Made by a program: the position numbers and the translations under genes
In this document: positions 8,394 through 17,432 of the stretch, in pieces
How positions within the stretch are numbered: the stretch's first letter is position 1
Layout of the letters: every line of letters begins with the position of its first letter
Notes under the pieces: model-generated
The model's input: the letters and a program-made list of their open reading frames with translations, nothing else
The model's database searches: none
What the model was told of the DNA's origin: nothing
Source of the DNA: Phycisphaerae bacterium
GTDB lineage: Bacteria > Planctomycetota > Phycisphaerae > Sedimentisphaerales > SG8-4
Length of the DNA: 31,245 nt
Assembly: GCA_030613765.1 (NCBI GenBank)
Contig: JAUWLI010000005.1
Span: 1-31,245, forward strand
Direction: 5' to 3'

Positions 8394-8423
8394 TTGACCA
8401 GTCTATCCTCATTATGGTATCAT
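8394..8423 (+). promoter_or_regulatory. Candidate sigma70-type promoter for the GH172 gene
   Basis: TTGACC, an 18-nt spacer and TATCAT lie about 80 nt before the GH172 start. The match is fair, not strong. The region around 8265-8290 has a short inverted pair (GTGTCAAAAGTGACTTGTGACAC) that could bind a regulator. Confidence 0.3.
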
Positions 8424-8505
8424 CTTTGGCAATTCTGGAGAGTAAAATATCCGTAATTCCTGGAAATAAACAAGGAAGCAATACTCGTTAGATAAAGGAG
8501 ACATT

Positions 8506-10629
8506 ATGCATCAAAAAAAGACTCTTATCGGCTCATGGATAATGCTTGCCGGTTTATGTGCAATCCACATTATGATATGTACGGCACAGGCTGCAGAATC
8601 CGACACAATCACATTTGAATCACTTCTGGAAGAAATGGTCAATCGAGATAGCATAGCCCGGCTGCCGAAGCCGGCGTATACCTGCAGGCAGTTCAGCAGT
8701 TATGACCGCAATTCCACTGAGCCTGGTTCTCCCACCTGGTGGGCCAACTGGGATCGAAGCTACTTTGTCCGAATTGAAGACAACAATGGTAGGAAGGAAC
8801 ACGTGCTGATGGACGCCGACGGTCCCGGAGCAATCGTGCGTATCTGGGCAACATGGCATGGACCAGGTGGCGGCGAATTCAGTAACGGTACATTGCGTGT
8901 TTATCTTGATAAAGAGACAAAGCCTGTCATCGAAGGACCTGCGGCCAACCTGATTAGTGGCGGCCTGTTGGTCGGGGAACCTTTGTCACAGGGTGTGTCG
9001 TCGGAAACCGCGTACAAGCATCGGGGCCATAACCTTTATCTGCCCATTCCCTATGCCAAACATTGCAAAATCACTTACGAAACCAAGAGCTTTGTCGATG
9101 AGGGTGCGCGTAAAGGTGAAGCTCTCTACTATCAGATCAACTATCGTACCTATGAACCGGGAACAAAAGTCGAGTCTTTCATCATGAAGGCCCTGGAATA
9201 CGCACGCACGAACATCAACCAAGTGCAGCGGATGCTTAAACTGAATGAGCGTACAGGCCCGGGGCAGTTGAAGGAGAAAAAATTAGAGGGGAACATCTTG
9301 CCTTCCAGGGAAAGAACCATAACTATTAAGGGCTCCAAAGCAATTCGTTCTCTGGAGTTTCAACTACAGGCTAATGATTTAGCACAGGCATTGCGGTCGA
9401 CGGTCATCAAAATGACCTTCGACGGAACCACTACAGTCTGGTGCCCAATCGGTGATTTCTTCGGCACCGGCTACCACATACATCCCCATTCAACGTGGTA
9501 CACAAACGTTTCTGCTGATAACAAGTTATCGTGCTATTGGATTATGCCGTTTCAGAAACAGGCCAGGGTTCATATCCTGAACCTTGGCTCTAAACCAGTC
9601 AAGTTAGTCCTAGGACGAATCCGCAGTGGCCCCTGGGACTGGGATAATCGATCATGCTATTTCCACGCCGCATGGAAGCAATGGGCCGATATTAAGACAC
9701 AGTCCAACAACAAGGCCAAAGACCACGGCGCTTTTGACCTGAACTGGATTACCGTTAAAGGCAGGGGCACTTATGTCGGTGATGTCCTGACACTGTTCAA
9801 TACTGCAAATACATGGTGGGGAGAGGGGGATGAGAAAATCTACGTTGACGGCGAATCTTTCCCGTCCCATATCGGCACAGGCACCGAAGACTACTACGGC
9901 TATGCCTGGTGTAAGCCGAACTTCTTCGAATCAGCATTTCATGCACAACCAAGCGGCGACGGTAACCTCAAGCCCGGTTTTACAGTCAATTCCAGGTACC
10001 GTTCTTTAGATGCTATTCCTTTTCGAAAATCCATCCGGTTCGATATGGAACTATGGCACTGGGCCAAAACCACTATGAGCTACGCTCCAGCCACCTTCTG
10101 GTATGCTAGGGGCGGTGCAACTTGGGATGTCAAACCTGACCCAAAAGAGGCAAAACGTCCCATTCCGCGAGCCGTAGATGATATTATCAAACCCAGACTT
10201 GTTAAGAATGCCATTGAAGGCGAAACACTGCCGATCACGGAGCGGTCCGGAGGGGTCACGGAGATTCAGAATATACCCAGATTCGGCTGGAGTAATAACC
10301 GTCAACTCTGGTGGAGAAATGCCAAGGAACAAGACAGTCTGATCGTGGAGTTCACCATTGAAGAAACAGGGGATTATGATGTGACACTTGGTATTACAAA
10401 GGCTGTAGACTATGGCATTGTGCGTATTGCCGTAAACTCAGAGACAAAAATAGACTCGCTGGATCTTTACAATCCCTCGGTGATTGCCACTGATGTGAAA
10501 CTGCCTGCGTGCCAGCTCCGCCGAGGAAAGAACAGACTCAAGGTGACCATCCTGGGCGCCAATCCTACTGCTGTGAAAAGCCACATGTTTGGACTTGACT
10601 ATATCCTTGCGAGCAAATGTAAAAAGTAA
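8506..10629 (+). CDS. Secreted GH172 (DUF2961) furanosidase-like enzyme
   Basis: 707 residues, start supported by AAAGGAG seven nt upstream. A signal peptide (about residues 1-30) ends at AQAAES. The DUF2961 core runs from about residue 45 to 520 with GPGAIVRIWATW, WCPIGDFFGTGYH, CYWIMPFQKQARVHILN, WWGEGDEKIYVDGE and GTGTEDYYGYAW. Glu440 and Glu461 are 21 residues apart, the same spacing as Glu270/Glu291 reported as the catalytic pair of the Bifidobacterium GH172 alpha-D-fructofuranosidase; this supports an active retaining furanosidase. Known GH172 enzymes act on difructose anhydride I and D-arabinan. The last about 150 residues form a beta-sandwich, possibly carbohydrate-binding (EFTIEETGDYDVTLGI onward). 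It is probably co-transcribed with the next gene, 126 bp downstream. Confidence 0.88.
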   Translation: MHQKKTLIGSWIMLAGLCAIHIMICTAQAAESDTITFESLLEEMVNRDSIARLPKPAYTCRQFSSYDRNSTEPGSPTWWANWDRSYFVRIEDNNGRKEHVLMDADGPGAIVRIWATWHGPGGGEFSNGTLRVYLDKETKPVIEGPAANLISGGLLVGEPLSQGVSSETAYKHRGHNLYLPIPYAKHCKITYETKSFVDEGARKGEALYYQINYRTYEPGTKVESFIMKALEYARTNINQVQRMLKLNERTGPGQLKEKKLEGNILPSRERTITIKGSKAIRSLEFQLQANDLAQALRSTVIKMTFDGTTTVWCPIGDFFGTGYHIHPHSTWYTNVSADNKLSCYWIMPFQKQARVHILNLGSKPVKLVLGRIRSGPWDWDNRSCYFHAAWKQWADIKTQSNNKAKDHGAFDLNWITVKGRGTYVGDVLTLFNTANTWWGEGDEKIYVDGESFPSHIGTGTEDYYGYAWCKPNFFESAFHAQPSGDGNLKPGFTVNSRYRSLDAIPFRKSIRFDMELWHWAKTTMSYAPATFWYARGGATWDVKPDPKEAKRPIPRAVDDIIKPRLVKNAIEGETLPITERSGGVTEIQNIPRFGWSNNRQLWWRNAKEQDSLIVEFTIEETGDYDVTLGITKAVDYGIVRIAVNSETKIDSLDLYNPSVIATDVKLPACQLRRGKNRLKVTILGANPTAVKSHMFGLDYILASKCKK

Positions 10630-10755
10630 GTGATATTTCCACGGACAGTGATGTCCAAATATATAGACCGTGTACGATGAGCAATAATAGAACAGCCCAA
10701 ATGCTGGTATTCGTCGGTCAGAGCCTGTAGAGTTGAGATTAAGGTGCAACGACGC

Positions 10756-13700
10756 ATGAGAATTCTCTACATTGCATTTTCATTTAACATGCTGTTTACA
10801 TGTCTTGTCTATGCCGCTGAAAATCAACAGGCCGGGAATCTTTGGACCCTTTGTTTTCAGGATGATTTCGAACGGGCTGAATTGGGCGGTGACTGGACGA
10901 GCAATGATGCCGTTATCAGCAAAGGCCGAATGCTCGTCGGAAGCAATCAGCCGGCGTGTGCAAAAATAACCAAGGCATTTACCGCTGATGTCAGAATAGA
11001 ATTCGATGCCGAGGCCTTCGAAGGAAAACCTCCCTGCGACCTCTCCGTTACGTTGGCTGCAGAACGTCTCAGCGCCATGAGCTGGAATTACCTGCTCGCA
11101 TTCGGCGGCGAGAATAACACCGTCAATAAAATCATAGGCGGCAGAAAACTCGAAGCAGTTCGCGACAAGAATCCCAAACGACTTATCGAATCTAAACAAA
11201 AATACCATATTGTAGCAACCAAAGAAGGCAAACGTTTGTTACTTGTGGTGGACGGCGAGCTGCTGCTCGAAGGCTATGACGACCAGATTATGGGCGGCCC
11301 CGGTTTCGACGCCATCGGGCTCGTGACATGGAACGGTATGTATGTTGATAATGTTCGTGTCTACGAGCGAGCTGCACTTCATCCGGATACTCCCCAGTAC
11401 ATCCTGAACCTCAAAGGATTGTGTTTGTCAACAGATCAAGGTGGAAAACTCAGGACATCGAACAAAGCGTCCTCTCAAGTGGCAAGAGCTGTTCAGGCCT
11501 ACAATAGCGATGACCTGAACAAGGCAAAAAGGATCTTTCAAACGTTATCCGGAGAATACAAAGCAGCGGGGCTGGCTTTTGTATATGGCAATCTCTATTA
11601 CGAAGAAGAACCAAACGATTTCACCTATCTCGAGAGACTTTTTTCGAAACTCCTTGAGCAGAATCCAAAGGATCGGCGCTTGGCCGAATATGCCTGGGCG
11701 GCATCGCTTTTCAGCCGGGTCCGTATCTTTCCGCGTGATCCGAAGGCATGCAGCATGCTCATGGCGCTGGGCCCGGATGACAATCCTTTCTACGACAAAG
11801 CCAGGCTTTATCGGGCTCGGTTTTTGCGCGCAAGCGGACTGGAAGGTGCGAATCGCAGGAAACTCGAAACAGCAAGAACTATGTTTGAGGAATTGAAAAG
11901 CAAGGCGCCCAAGCACACCGTTCTTCGAGAACTCACAGGTGAACAAATCCCGTGGGGCGAAGAGCTTATTGAAAACAAACCAGACGCTCCTCGCTGGGCG
12001 GCTTTACTGCATGAGATGTATGTCCGACAACTTACGGTTCTTAAGTGGTGGTTCAAAACACGGCAGAGAGAAGATGGACAACTCGGCGGGGGATGGGGAG
12101 ACGATGTCGAGATCCTTCGCTCGTGGGGACCTTTTGCAATGATCTCAAATGCCGAGCCTGTCATAAACGATGGTATCGAAAAACTATGTCAAGGAGTCTG
12201 GGATCATGTGCTTGTTGATGGCTTTGATGGGGGGTATGGAGATGTTGAGCATTCTGCGGAGCCTTCAGCCGATACCATACCCACAATGCTCGCAATAAAA
12301 TACGGCAATCCGATATGGTTCGAACGAAACCTGGCAAGTTGCAGACGGATTCGGGATTTCTATACAGGTATCGATGCAAAAGGATATGTACGTTTCAAGT
12401 CGGCATTTTTCGGCGGCGATCGTGCCGGTACCCACATCAGGGAAGGAGGGGATAATTATTACTCAAGTCGTCCAATGAAACACTTCTTATGGGCAGCCTG
12501 GTATGGAAACCTCGCGGCGAGGGATTTCTACCTGAATTGGGTGGAGGGCTGGCTCAACGCAACCATGACCCAAAAATACAACAAGATTGCTGGTATCATC
12601 CCGGCCAATATCTGGTATCCTTCTGGAGATATTGCGCCGCCAAACGGTGCCCCTTGGAATGACCCCTATTATAATTACATGGGTTGCTGCAATCTTTCAA
12701 ACCATTGGATGCATGACACCTTTCTCTCAGCCTACACACTATCCCGTAACAACAAATTTCTTCAACCGTTTCATACCTTCATGGCCTGGCAGCAAAGCGA
12801 AATGCCGAAGGGCTCCAAAGAATTTCCTGATTTAGATGAAGATCCTTTAGGTTGGGCTATTCGGCAGGCCAAAGGAGGGCTTAACAGCAACACTCTTGCG
12901 CAATATCGCTGGTCGACCCAAGACAATGCTTACGACAATCTTATTATAGAGAGATTGGGACCAGCACAACAACTTCAATTGAGTGGTGATTACGATTCTT
13001 TTCTGAAAAGAATCGAAAATGCACTACGACGATTGAGAGTCAACTTCAATCTTCAAACACGAGAAGTGATTCAGACAGACCGGGCGGGACTTGCAGGATC
13101 TTCTCTCTCATTCGGTGCTTATACGGGAGCAATACGCGAATGGAAAGATGCAGGCATGCCGATAATGGCTGTAACATGGGATGTACCACATGCAGATTTT
13201 TCCGCTCTGGTTGTTGGTGCGACCCCAAAAGAATTGTCTGTGTGGCTTTACAACCATCGGCCTGAGCAAATGAAAGTGGGTATGCGACTATGGCAATTGC
13301 TGCCGGGTAAATACCAGATCCGGTATGGTCCAATCCAGCGAAATACTTCAAAAAAATATCAAAAGCCCAAACATACAATTGAGCGATTCACACTTCACGA
13401 ACGGGCGGGAAGATACGAACTGGACATTCCTTCACGCCAGGAAACTATAATCAAGTTTCAACTGGTGAATACCTTGAAACGCCATGGGCCTCTGCCCGAT
13501 GCGGCCATCTGTACAGATGATATCACGATTGTCGGCACAAATGAAAAACACTCTACCTTGAAGTTGACCGTTCATAACCTGGGAAACTCACCCATAAGAG
13601 AACTGCCCGTTGTTGTTATGAGAGGTTCTCAGAGCAAAAAACGTGTACTTGCACGCACTGTGATAAATTTTCTTCCTGAATCCGGGGATCTACAACCTTC

Positions 13701-13830
13701 TACAGTTTCAATAATGTTGAATAAGATTACGCTTTCACCCGGCATTAGAGTTGTTATTGATCCTGACCAAAGAATTGAAGAGATATGTGAATCGAACAAC
13801 GAAGCATCGATTTCATCCACAGAAAAATGA
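10756..13830 (+). CDS. Large secreted protein, unrecognised core with lectin-like N-terminus and CARDB-like C-terminus
   Basis: ATG 10756 (AAGGTG nine nt upstream) gives 1024 residues; GTG 10744 is less likely. The signal peptide ends near YAAENQ. Residues about 30-210 form a concanavalin-type sandwich (LCFQDDFERAELGGDW to GLVTWNGMYVDNVRVYE). Residues about 230-420 are helical and TPR-like. The core, about 425-850, is rich in Trp, Gly and acidic residues: QREDGQLGGGWGDDVE, DGFDGGYGDVEHSAEP, NYYSSRPMKHFLWAAWYGN and GCCNLSNHWMHDTF. It has the look of an (alpha/alpha)-toroid lyase or hydrolase, but I cannot assign it to a family. The last about 100 residues resemble CARDB (LKLTVHNLGNSP, VVIDPDQRIEEICESNN). 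Its position behind GH172 suggests it acts on the same polymer. Confidence 0.75.
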   Translation: MRILYIAFSFNMLFTCLVYAAENQQAGNLWTLCFQDDFERAELGGDWTSNDAVISKGRMLVGSNQPACAKITKAFTADVRIEFDAEAFEGKPPCDLSVTLAAERLSAMSWNYLLAFGGENNTVNKIIGGRKLEAVRDKNPKRLIESKQKYHIVATKEGKRLLLVVDGELLLEGYDDQIMGGPGFDAIGLVTWNGMYVDNVRVYERAALHPDTPQYILNLKGLCLSTDQGGKLRTSNKASSQVARAVQAYNSDDLNKAKRIFQTLSGEYKAAGLAFVYGNLYYEEEPNDFTYLERLFSKLLEQNPKDRRLAEYAWAASLFSRVRIFPRDPKACSMLMALGPDDNPFYDKARLYRARFLRASGLEGANRRKLETARTMFEELKSKAPKHTVLRELTGEQIPWGEELIENKPDAPRWAALLHEMYVRQLTVLKWWFKTRQREDGQLGGGWGDDVEILRSWGPFAMISNAEPVINDGIEKLCQGVWDHVLVDGFDGGYGDVEHSAEPSADTIPTMLAIKYGNPIWFERNLASCRRIRDFYTGIDAKGYVRFKSAFFGGDRAGTHIREGGDNYYSSRPMKHFLWAAWYGNLAARDFYLNWVEGWLNATMTQKYNKIAGIIPANIWYPSGDIAPPNGAPWNDPYYNYMGCCNLSNHWMHDTFLSAYTLSRNNKFLQPFHTFMAWQQSEMPKGSKEFPDLDEDPLGWAIRQAKGGLNSNTLAQYRWSTQDNAYDNLIIERLGPAQQLQLSGDYDSFLKRIENALRRLRVNFNLQTREVIQTDRAGLAGSSLSFGAYTGAIREWKDAGMPIMAVTWDVPHADFSALVVGATPKELSVWLYNHRPEQMKVGMRLWQLLPGKYQIRYGPIQRNTSKKYQKPKHTIERFTLHERAGRYELDIPSRQETIIKFQLVNTLKRHGPLPDAAICTDDITIVGTNEKHSTLKLTVHNLGNSPIRELPVVVMRGSQSKKRVLARTVINFLPESGDLQPSTVSIMLNKITLSPGIRVVIDPDQRIEEICESNNEASISSTEK

Positions 13831-13906
13831 AGAAATATAAGCAACTCTTATTCCCTCTGCCAAGCTTTGTTGATATCGCACAGAAATTAATCAGAATGTG
13901 TATGGC

Positions 13907-14115
13907 TATCTAATTTAGGCATATTTTGTATTCCCTTTTCCTCAGCTTTTTGGGCTTTGTGTGCCTACAACGGGACTACAACCATACAACCCATTATCTG
14001 CCAATTTCTCCAAAATGTCCATCTCACAAGCTCCGTGTTTACAGCGAGTTATAAAATAGTGAAAAAATAGCAGAGGATTCAATGACCGTTACTTGTGTTA
14101 CTCAAGTTGCGGCTG
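13907..14115 (+). repeat. Dispersed repeat, copy B (left-half type)
   Basis: About 210 bp, starting ATCTAATTTAGGCATATTTT, aligns along its length with copy C at 23677, sharing CCTCAGCTTTTT, GCCTACAAC, ATCTGCCAATT, and TTATAAAATAGTGAAAA. It lies between convergent genes and occupies most of the 348-bp gap 13831-14178, where no terminator or gene is otherwise visible. Confidence 0.7.
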
Positions 14116-14178
14116 CTTTTGTCATTCTAGTTTCTGCTGGCCGTAATCGACAAAACCGATCCGTATACAGCCTCGTCC

Positions 14179-16575
14179 TTACTCGAGCTCAGAGAGCATT
14201 TCGAGCACGTCAACGCGAACCGTGTCTGCAATAGAACGATCTTTCGCCTGGCCCCAGTGGATCATGTCCGGCTTCAGCATGCATGACGTAACACGGTCAG
14301 CGGCGGTATCCGCAAGTTTCTTGGCGGAATCAACAGCCTTGCTTTTCACTCCCTTCCCTTCCACCTCTGCAATCTTATCGCGCAGCATGCGAAGGTATTC
14401 GTAGTCTTCTATCCCTTCACGGATCGCCTCCATGTGTTTGCCGCCGGTAACGGATTCCTTGTCAAGGAATAACGGGGTATATGCCCCCAGCTTCGATAGA
14501 TACTCATTCCATGAGGATGCGCCGTTAGAGTCGCCAAACGCCCAAAAACCTGAACCACGCGCCTGGTATTTCCAACAGAACCAGTGCTGCATTCGGTGAT
14601 AACTGTAAGGATCAAGCAGTTTACCGGGGCCGCTGCAAGAGTAGAACCACAGTATTCGTCCGGCATCTCGCTGCTTGACATAGAAGTCAGCAAATTGCTT
14701 TCCCTGTCCCATCCACATCGGCAAATTTGGACAAAGCGTAGTACTCAACTCGAACAGTTCAGGTGTTGCCTTCCGTGGCTCCCACCACGTTGGGTCCTCC
14801 CAGATTACGACTTTCGGCTGCGCCGCCTTTATAACTTTAGCATATTCAATTATGATTTTGTCCTGCTCATGTGAGTGTGGTTCGTCCACCAACAGCAGAC
14901 CCAACTGCTGTGGCCTGATATTCCACTTGGCCAGCGCACCGACCCACCAGGTGATCCACTGAGAAACCGCCTTCCTGAAAGGCGGCGTACCCATTTCAAA
15001 GCCGCCGAAACGGTTGCCAACCGCAGCGAACACGTAGTAATTACGTGCATCAGGCCACCGCATGAGCCATTTCCGGAAGTTTTCAGTCGAAGGCTCCCTT
15101 GTCATGTTTCCTTGACTGTCATACTCGCCCTGTGGCATGACACTTCCAGTCGCCCATGGGGTATCAACAAAATGCTCACGCAGATGTGAAATCAACGCCG
15201 TTCGATTTTCCGGCGTGACTTCATACCGATTATCCCGGTCGGTATAATCCCATCCTCCCAAATGGAGCGTCGGCTGGTCGGGGAAGGTGAAGGGGTAGAT
15301 TTTCAGCTTTACAGGTATGCGGACCAGAGCATTTGTAATTACGATTTCGCCCGAGTATTTGCCAGCCGAGATATCCTTTGGATGGAAAGTCAGCCACACC
15401 TGCCGGGTCATGCCTGCAGGTATCTCAAATCGAAAGTGTTGTTCCATCTTCTTTGCAAGCGGCAACGCCGCAGCAACTGGAACACCAGACTTCGTATCGG
15501 TGAAGGGCACATTGTGTACACTGATATAGTCGGGATTCGGTCCACCGGGCAGGCCCAAGATAGCGACATTGAGCTTGAGGTCTTCCGGACCAGGATTGCT
15601 CAGATTGAAGGCTGCGCTGCGGTACTCGTTCCTCATCATAGCCACGTCGATTTTGGCACCATCTCCATGTGGCAGCTCGGTGGGATTCAACATGTCCCAG
15701 CGGTTTTTCTGCCAAGCAACAAGCTGCTTGAGACCCTTCTTTCGCCAGATGATCCCCTGAACCGAGAAGATGTGCTTGTGCAAGCTGTTGAGTGGAAGGA
15801 TGTTCCTGAAGTCCTGTGTCTGGGCCTGTTTGATATCGGGGATCTCATCCTCTATGGCATCAAGTTCCTTATCCAACTCAGCCGACTCGGTGATATCCTG
15901 AAGCGCTTTACGCACTACTGCAAGATCGTTCCGGAGCCTCCTTTTCACACATTGGGTTACGACCACCTCACGAAAGAAGTTTGTTACATCCTCGATCCTC
16001 CGTCCGGCCGGTGGTCCTGCCAGGAATTCGTCAGGTCCGCGATAGACTTCGATCTCATCAACAAATATGTATGCCCCGTTCCCGCTGACAACGAGTTTTA
16101 CATAACGACCACGCGTCCTGAACTCATGGGTACAGAAGCGATGCTCCGAGTACCCCTCTGTCTTCGGTTGGCCGTTCTTGGCGGACAGTACCACCAGATC
16201 ACCAGCATACACCCAACTCTTATTATCATCGCTCACGAGAATGAGTATCGATACAGGCCAATGGACGCCGGCCACACCGGCTGCGGTACTGAATGATACC
16301 CCGCATATCGGTTCTACTGCTTCGAGGTCTATGGTAATATAGGCCGGATTGACACCACGCCAGCCAACAGTATCGGCTTGCGTCCAGAAATAGCCTTCGG
16401 CATAAACACCATCAGTCAACTGAATCCTGTCGCCCGAATCGGTGCAGTGCCTGTAGCTCGGTTTCGGGTCGAGGGTGTATTTCCTGCTTTTTGCGATGTT
16501 CCGTTGCTCCCCGCAAGCTGAAGGAATCCAGAACGCAACCAATACAAGTACAAACAACTGCTTAGAGGATTTCAT
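14179..16575 (-). CDS. Secreted DUF4091 (GH123-like) hydrolase with discoidin-like N-terminal domain
   Basis: ATG 16575 (AGGGA six nt upstream) gives 798 residues; it is preferred over a longer frame because a signal peptide follows at once (LFVLVLVAFWIPSACG). Residues about 50-190 form an F5/8-type (CBM32-like) domain (DLEAVEPICGVSFSTAAG to FVDEIEVYRG). A helical linker and Ig-like sandwich follow (about 200-420), then the DUF4091 barrel from about 430. LGLLLVDEPHSHEQ places adjacent Asp564-Glu565, the DE pair used in GH123 N-acetylhexosaminidases for substrate-assisted catalysis. ARGSGFWAFGDSNG and EAIREGIEDYEYLRML are hallmarks of the DUF4091 end. This suggests cleavage of an N-acetylated amino sugar, but the family is diverse. 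It is transcribed alone. Confidence 0.85.
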   Translation of the reverse strand: MKSSKQLFVLVLVAFWIPSACGEQRNIAKSRKYTLDPKPSYRHCTDSGDRIQLTDGVYAEGYFWTQADTVGWRGVNPAYITIDLEAVEPICGVSFSTAAGVAGVHWPVSILILVSDDNKSWVYAGDLVVLSAKNGQPKTEGYSEHRFCTHEFRTRGRYVKLVVSGNGAYIFVDEIEVYRGPDEFLAGPPAGRRIEDVTNFFREVVVTQCVKRRLRNDLAVVRKALQDITESAELDKELDAIEDEIPDIKQAQTQDFRNILPLNSLHKHIFSVQGIIWRKKGLKQLVAWQKNRWDMLNPTELPHGDGAKIDVAMMRNEYRSAAFNLSNPGPEDLKLNVAILGLPGGPNPDYISVHNVPFTDTKSGVPVAAALPLAKKMEQHFRFEIPAGMTRQVWLTFHPKDISAGKYSGEIVITNALVRIPVKLKIYPFTFPDQPTLHLGGWDYTDRDNRYEVTPENRTALISHLREHFVDTPWATGSVMPQGEYDSQGNMTREPSTENFRKWLMRWPDARNYYVFAAVGNRFGGFEMGTPPFRKAVSQWITWWVGALAKWNIRPQQLGLLLVDEPHSHEQDKIIIEYAKVIKAAQPKVVIWEDPTWWEPRKATPELFELSTTLCPNLPMWMGQGKQFADFYVKQRDAGRILWFYSCSGPGKLLDPYSYHRMQHWFCWKYQARGSGFWAFGDSNGASSWNEYLSKLGAYTPLFLDKESVTGGKHMEAIREGIEDYEYLRMLRDKIAEVEGKGVKSKAVDSAKKLADTAADRVTSCMLKPDMIHWGQAKDRSIADTVRVDVLEMLSELE

Positions 16576-16783
16576 AATCAGTCCCTCACAATCAGATCTA
16601 TCATTTCCTGTTAAAGAACGTTTAAGATTATAAAGACCCTTGATGCCTACTGTCAACGGATCTCTATGCTATCCCCTCACCAGTCTTATTACCACACCCT
16701 GCAACCAAAAAACAAAAGACATATATAGTACATCCATAAGGTCTCGTACAAGACTCACAACAATACTCATGGACTTAGACGTA
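16576..16783. other. Upstream region of the DUF4091 gene
   Basis: No gene is seen. It should contain the minus-strand promoter and leader of the DUF4091 gene, but no convincing -35/-10 pair stands out. Confidence 0.3.
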
Positions 16784-16957
16784 TTGGCCATGAGATACGT
16801 AGATTGTGATATCCATTATAATTATGTCGTGAGGCCGAAAAGCTGTTCAGACAAGTTGTGAACGTTAGCTGATATGTCGTAAAAGGATGCCTCAAGATAA
16901 AAAGAATGGTGGCAACAGAGATTTTATTATTCGACTTTGAACTCTTCATATGTGTCC
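16784..16957 (+). repeat. Dispersed repeat, copy D (right-half type)
   Basis: About 175 bp matching copy E at 27375 closely: TTGGCCATGA..TA, ATGTCGTGAGGCCGAAAAGC, TGATATGTCGTAA, and GCCTCA followed by a GAACTCTTCATA block. Its right part also matches 23900-23987. The best plus-strand reading starts MPQ-KK but is frameshifted relative to the other copies, so it is not a coding gene. Confidence 0.75.
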
Positions 16958-17432
16958 TCTCTCTTTCATCTGTGATATGGGCGTTCCGAATAATAATGTC
17001 CCAGATTTCTTTGATAGAGTAGCACTCGTCAGTAGCTTGGTCTTTTGAAATTAGCTCGTGTATGGTGTAGGAAAAGGTTGAATTATGTTAACTACTATGG
17101 CATGCCCGTATGTAAGGTTTGGCGTTTGAAAAAAGCTGGACATTTTCTTGCTGAACAACGGAAGCAACCCCACGTTTTTCTCAGGAGTTATGATATGAGG
17201 GAGTGAGAAAACGGGCAAGTAGCTTTTTTGCGTCCGGGACTTACCTTGATACGGGCTGTGAGGAAAACTCTAAGTTTTAGGGACAATAATCATTGACTAA
17301 ACTACTCAAAATATGATAAAATAAACAGGGTTCATTTAATTACGACTTTAAGGCCCACAAATCGTAAAAAGGAAAAATCGTAGTCAGTGGCCTAAAACAT
17401 CAGTGAGGAAGGAGGTAAAGATACGCGAGGCC
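16958..17432. other. Long leader region before the 2048-residue protein
   Basis: About 475 bp without a recognisable gene. A candidate promoter is at 17293-17322. A short inverted element (TACGA at 17341, TCGTA twice further down) lies between it and the start. GGAGG at 17411-17415 is the only strong ribosome site. Confidence 0.35.
17293..17322 (+). promoter_or_regulatory. Candidate promoter for the dockerin/LTD/CotH protein
   Basis: TTGACT, 18 nt, TAAAAT in an AT-rich stretch about 110 nt before the start codon. The spacing is one longer than ideal, and other AT-rich hexamers nearby could serve as -10. Confidence 0.3.

Noticed and set aside
10643..10656. GGACA-GTGA-TGTCC hairpin after GH172 as a terminator
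   Set aside because: The stem is only five base pairs, no T-run follows, and the next gene appears to be in the same unit.
15262..16296. 344-codon plus-strand ORF
   Set aside because: It is antisense to the DUF4091 gene; the minus strand carries the signal peptide, discoidin-like and DE motif features.
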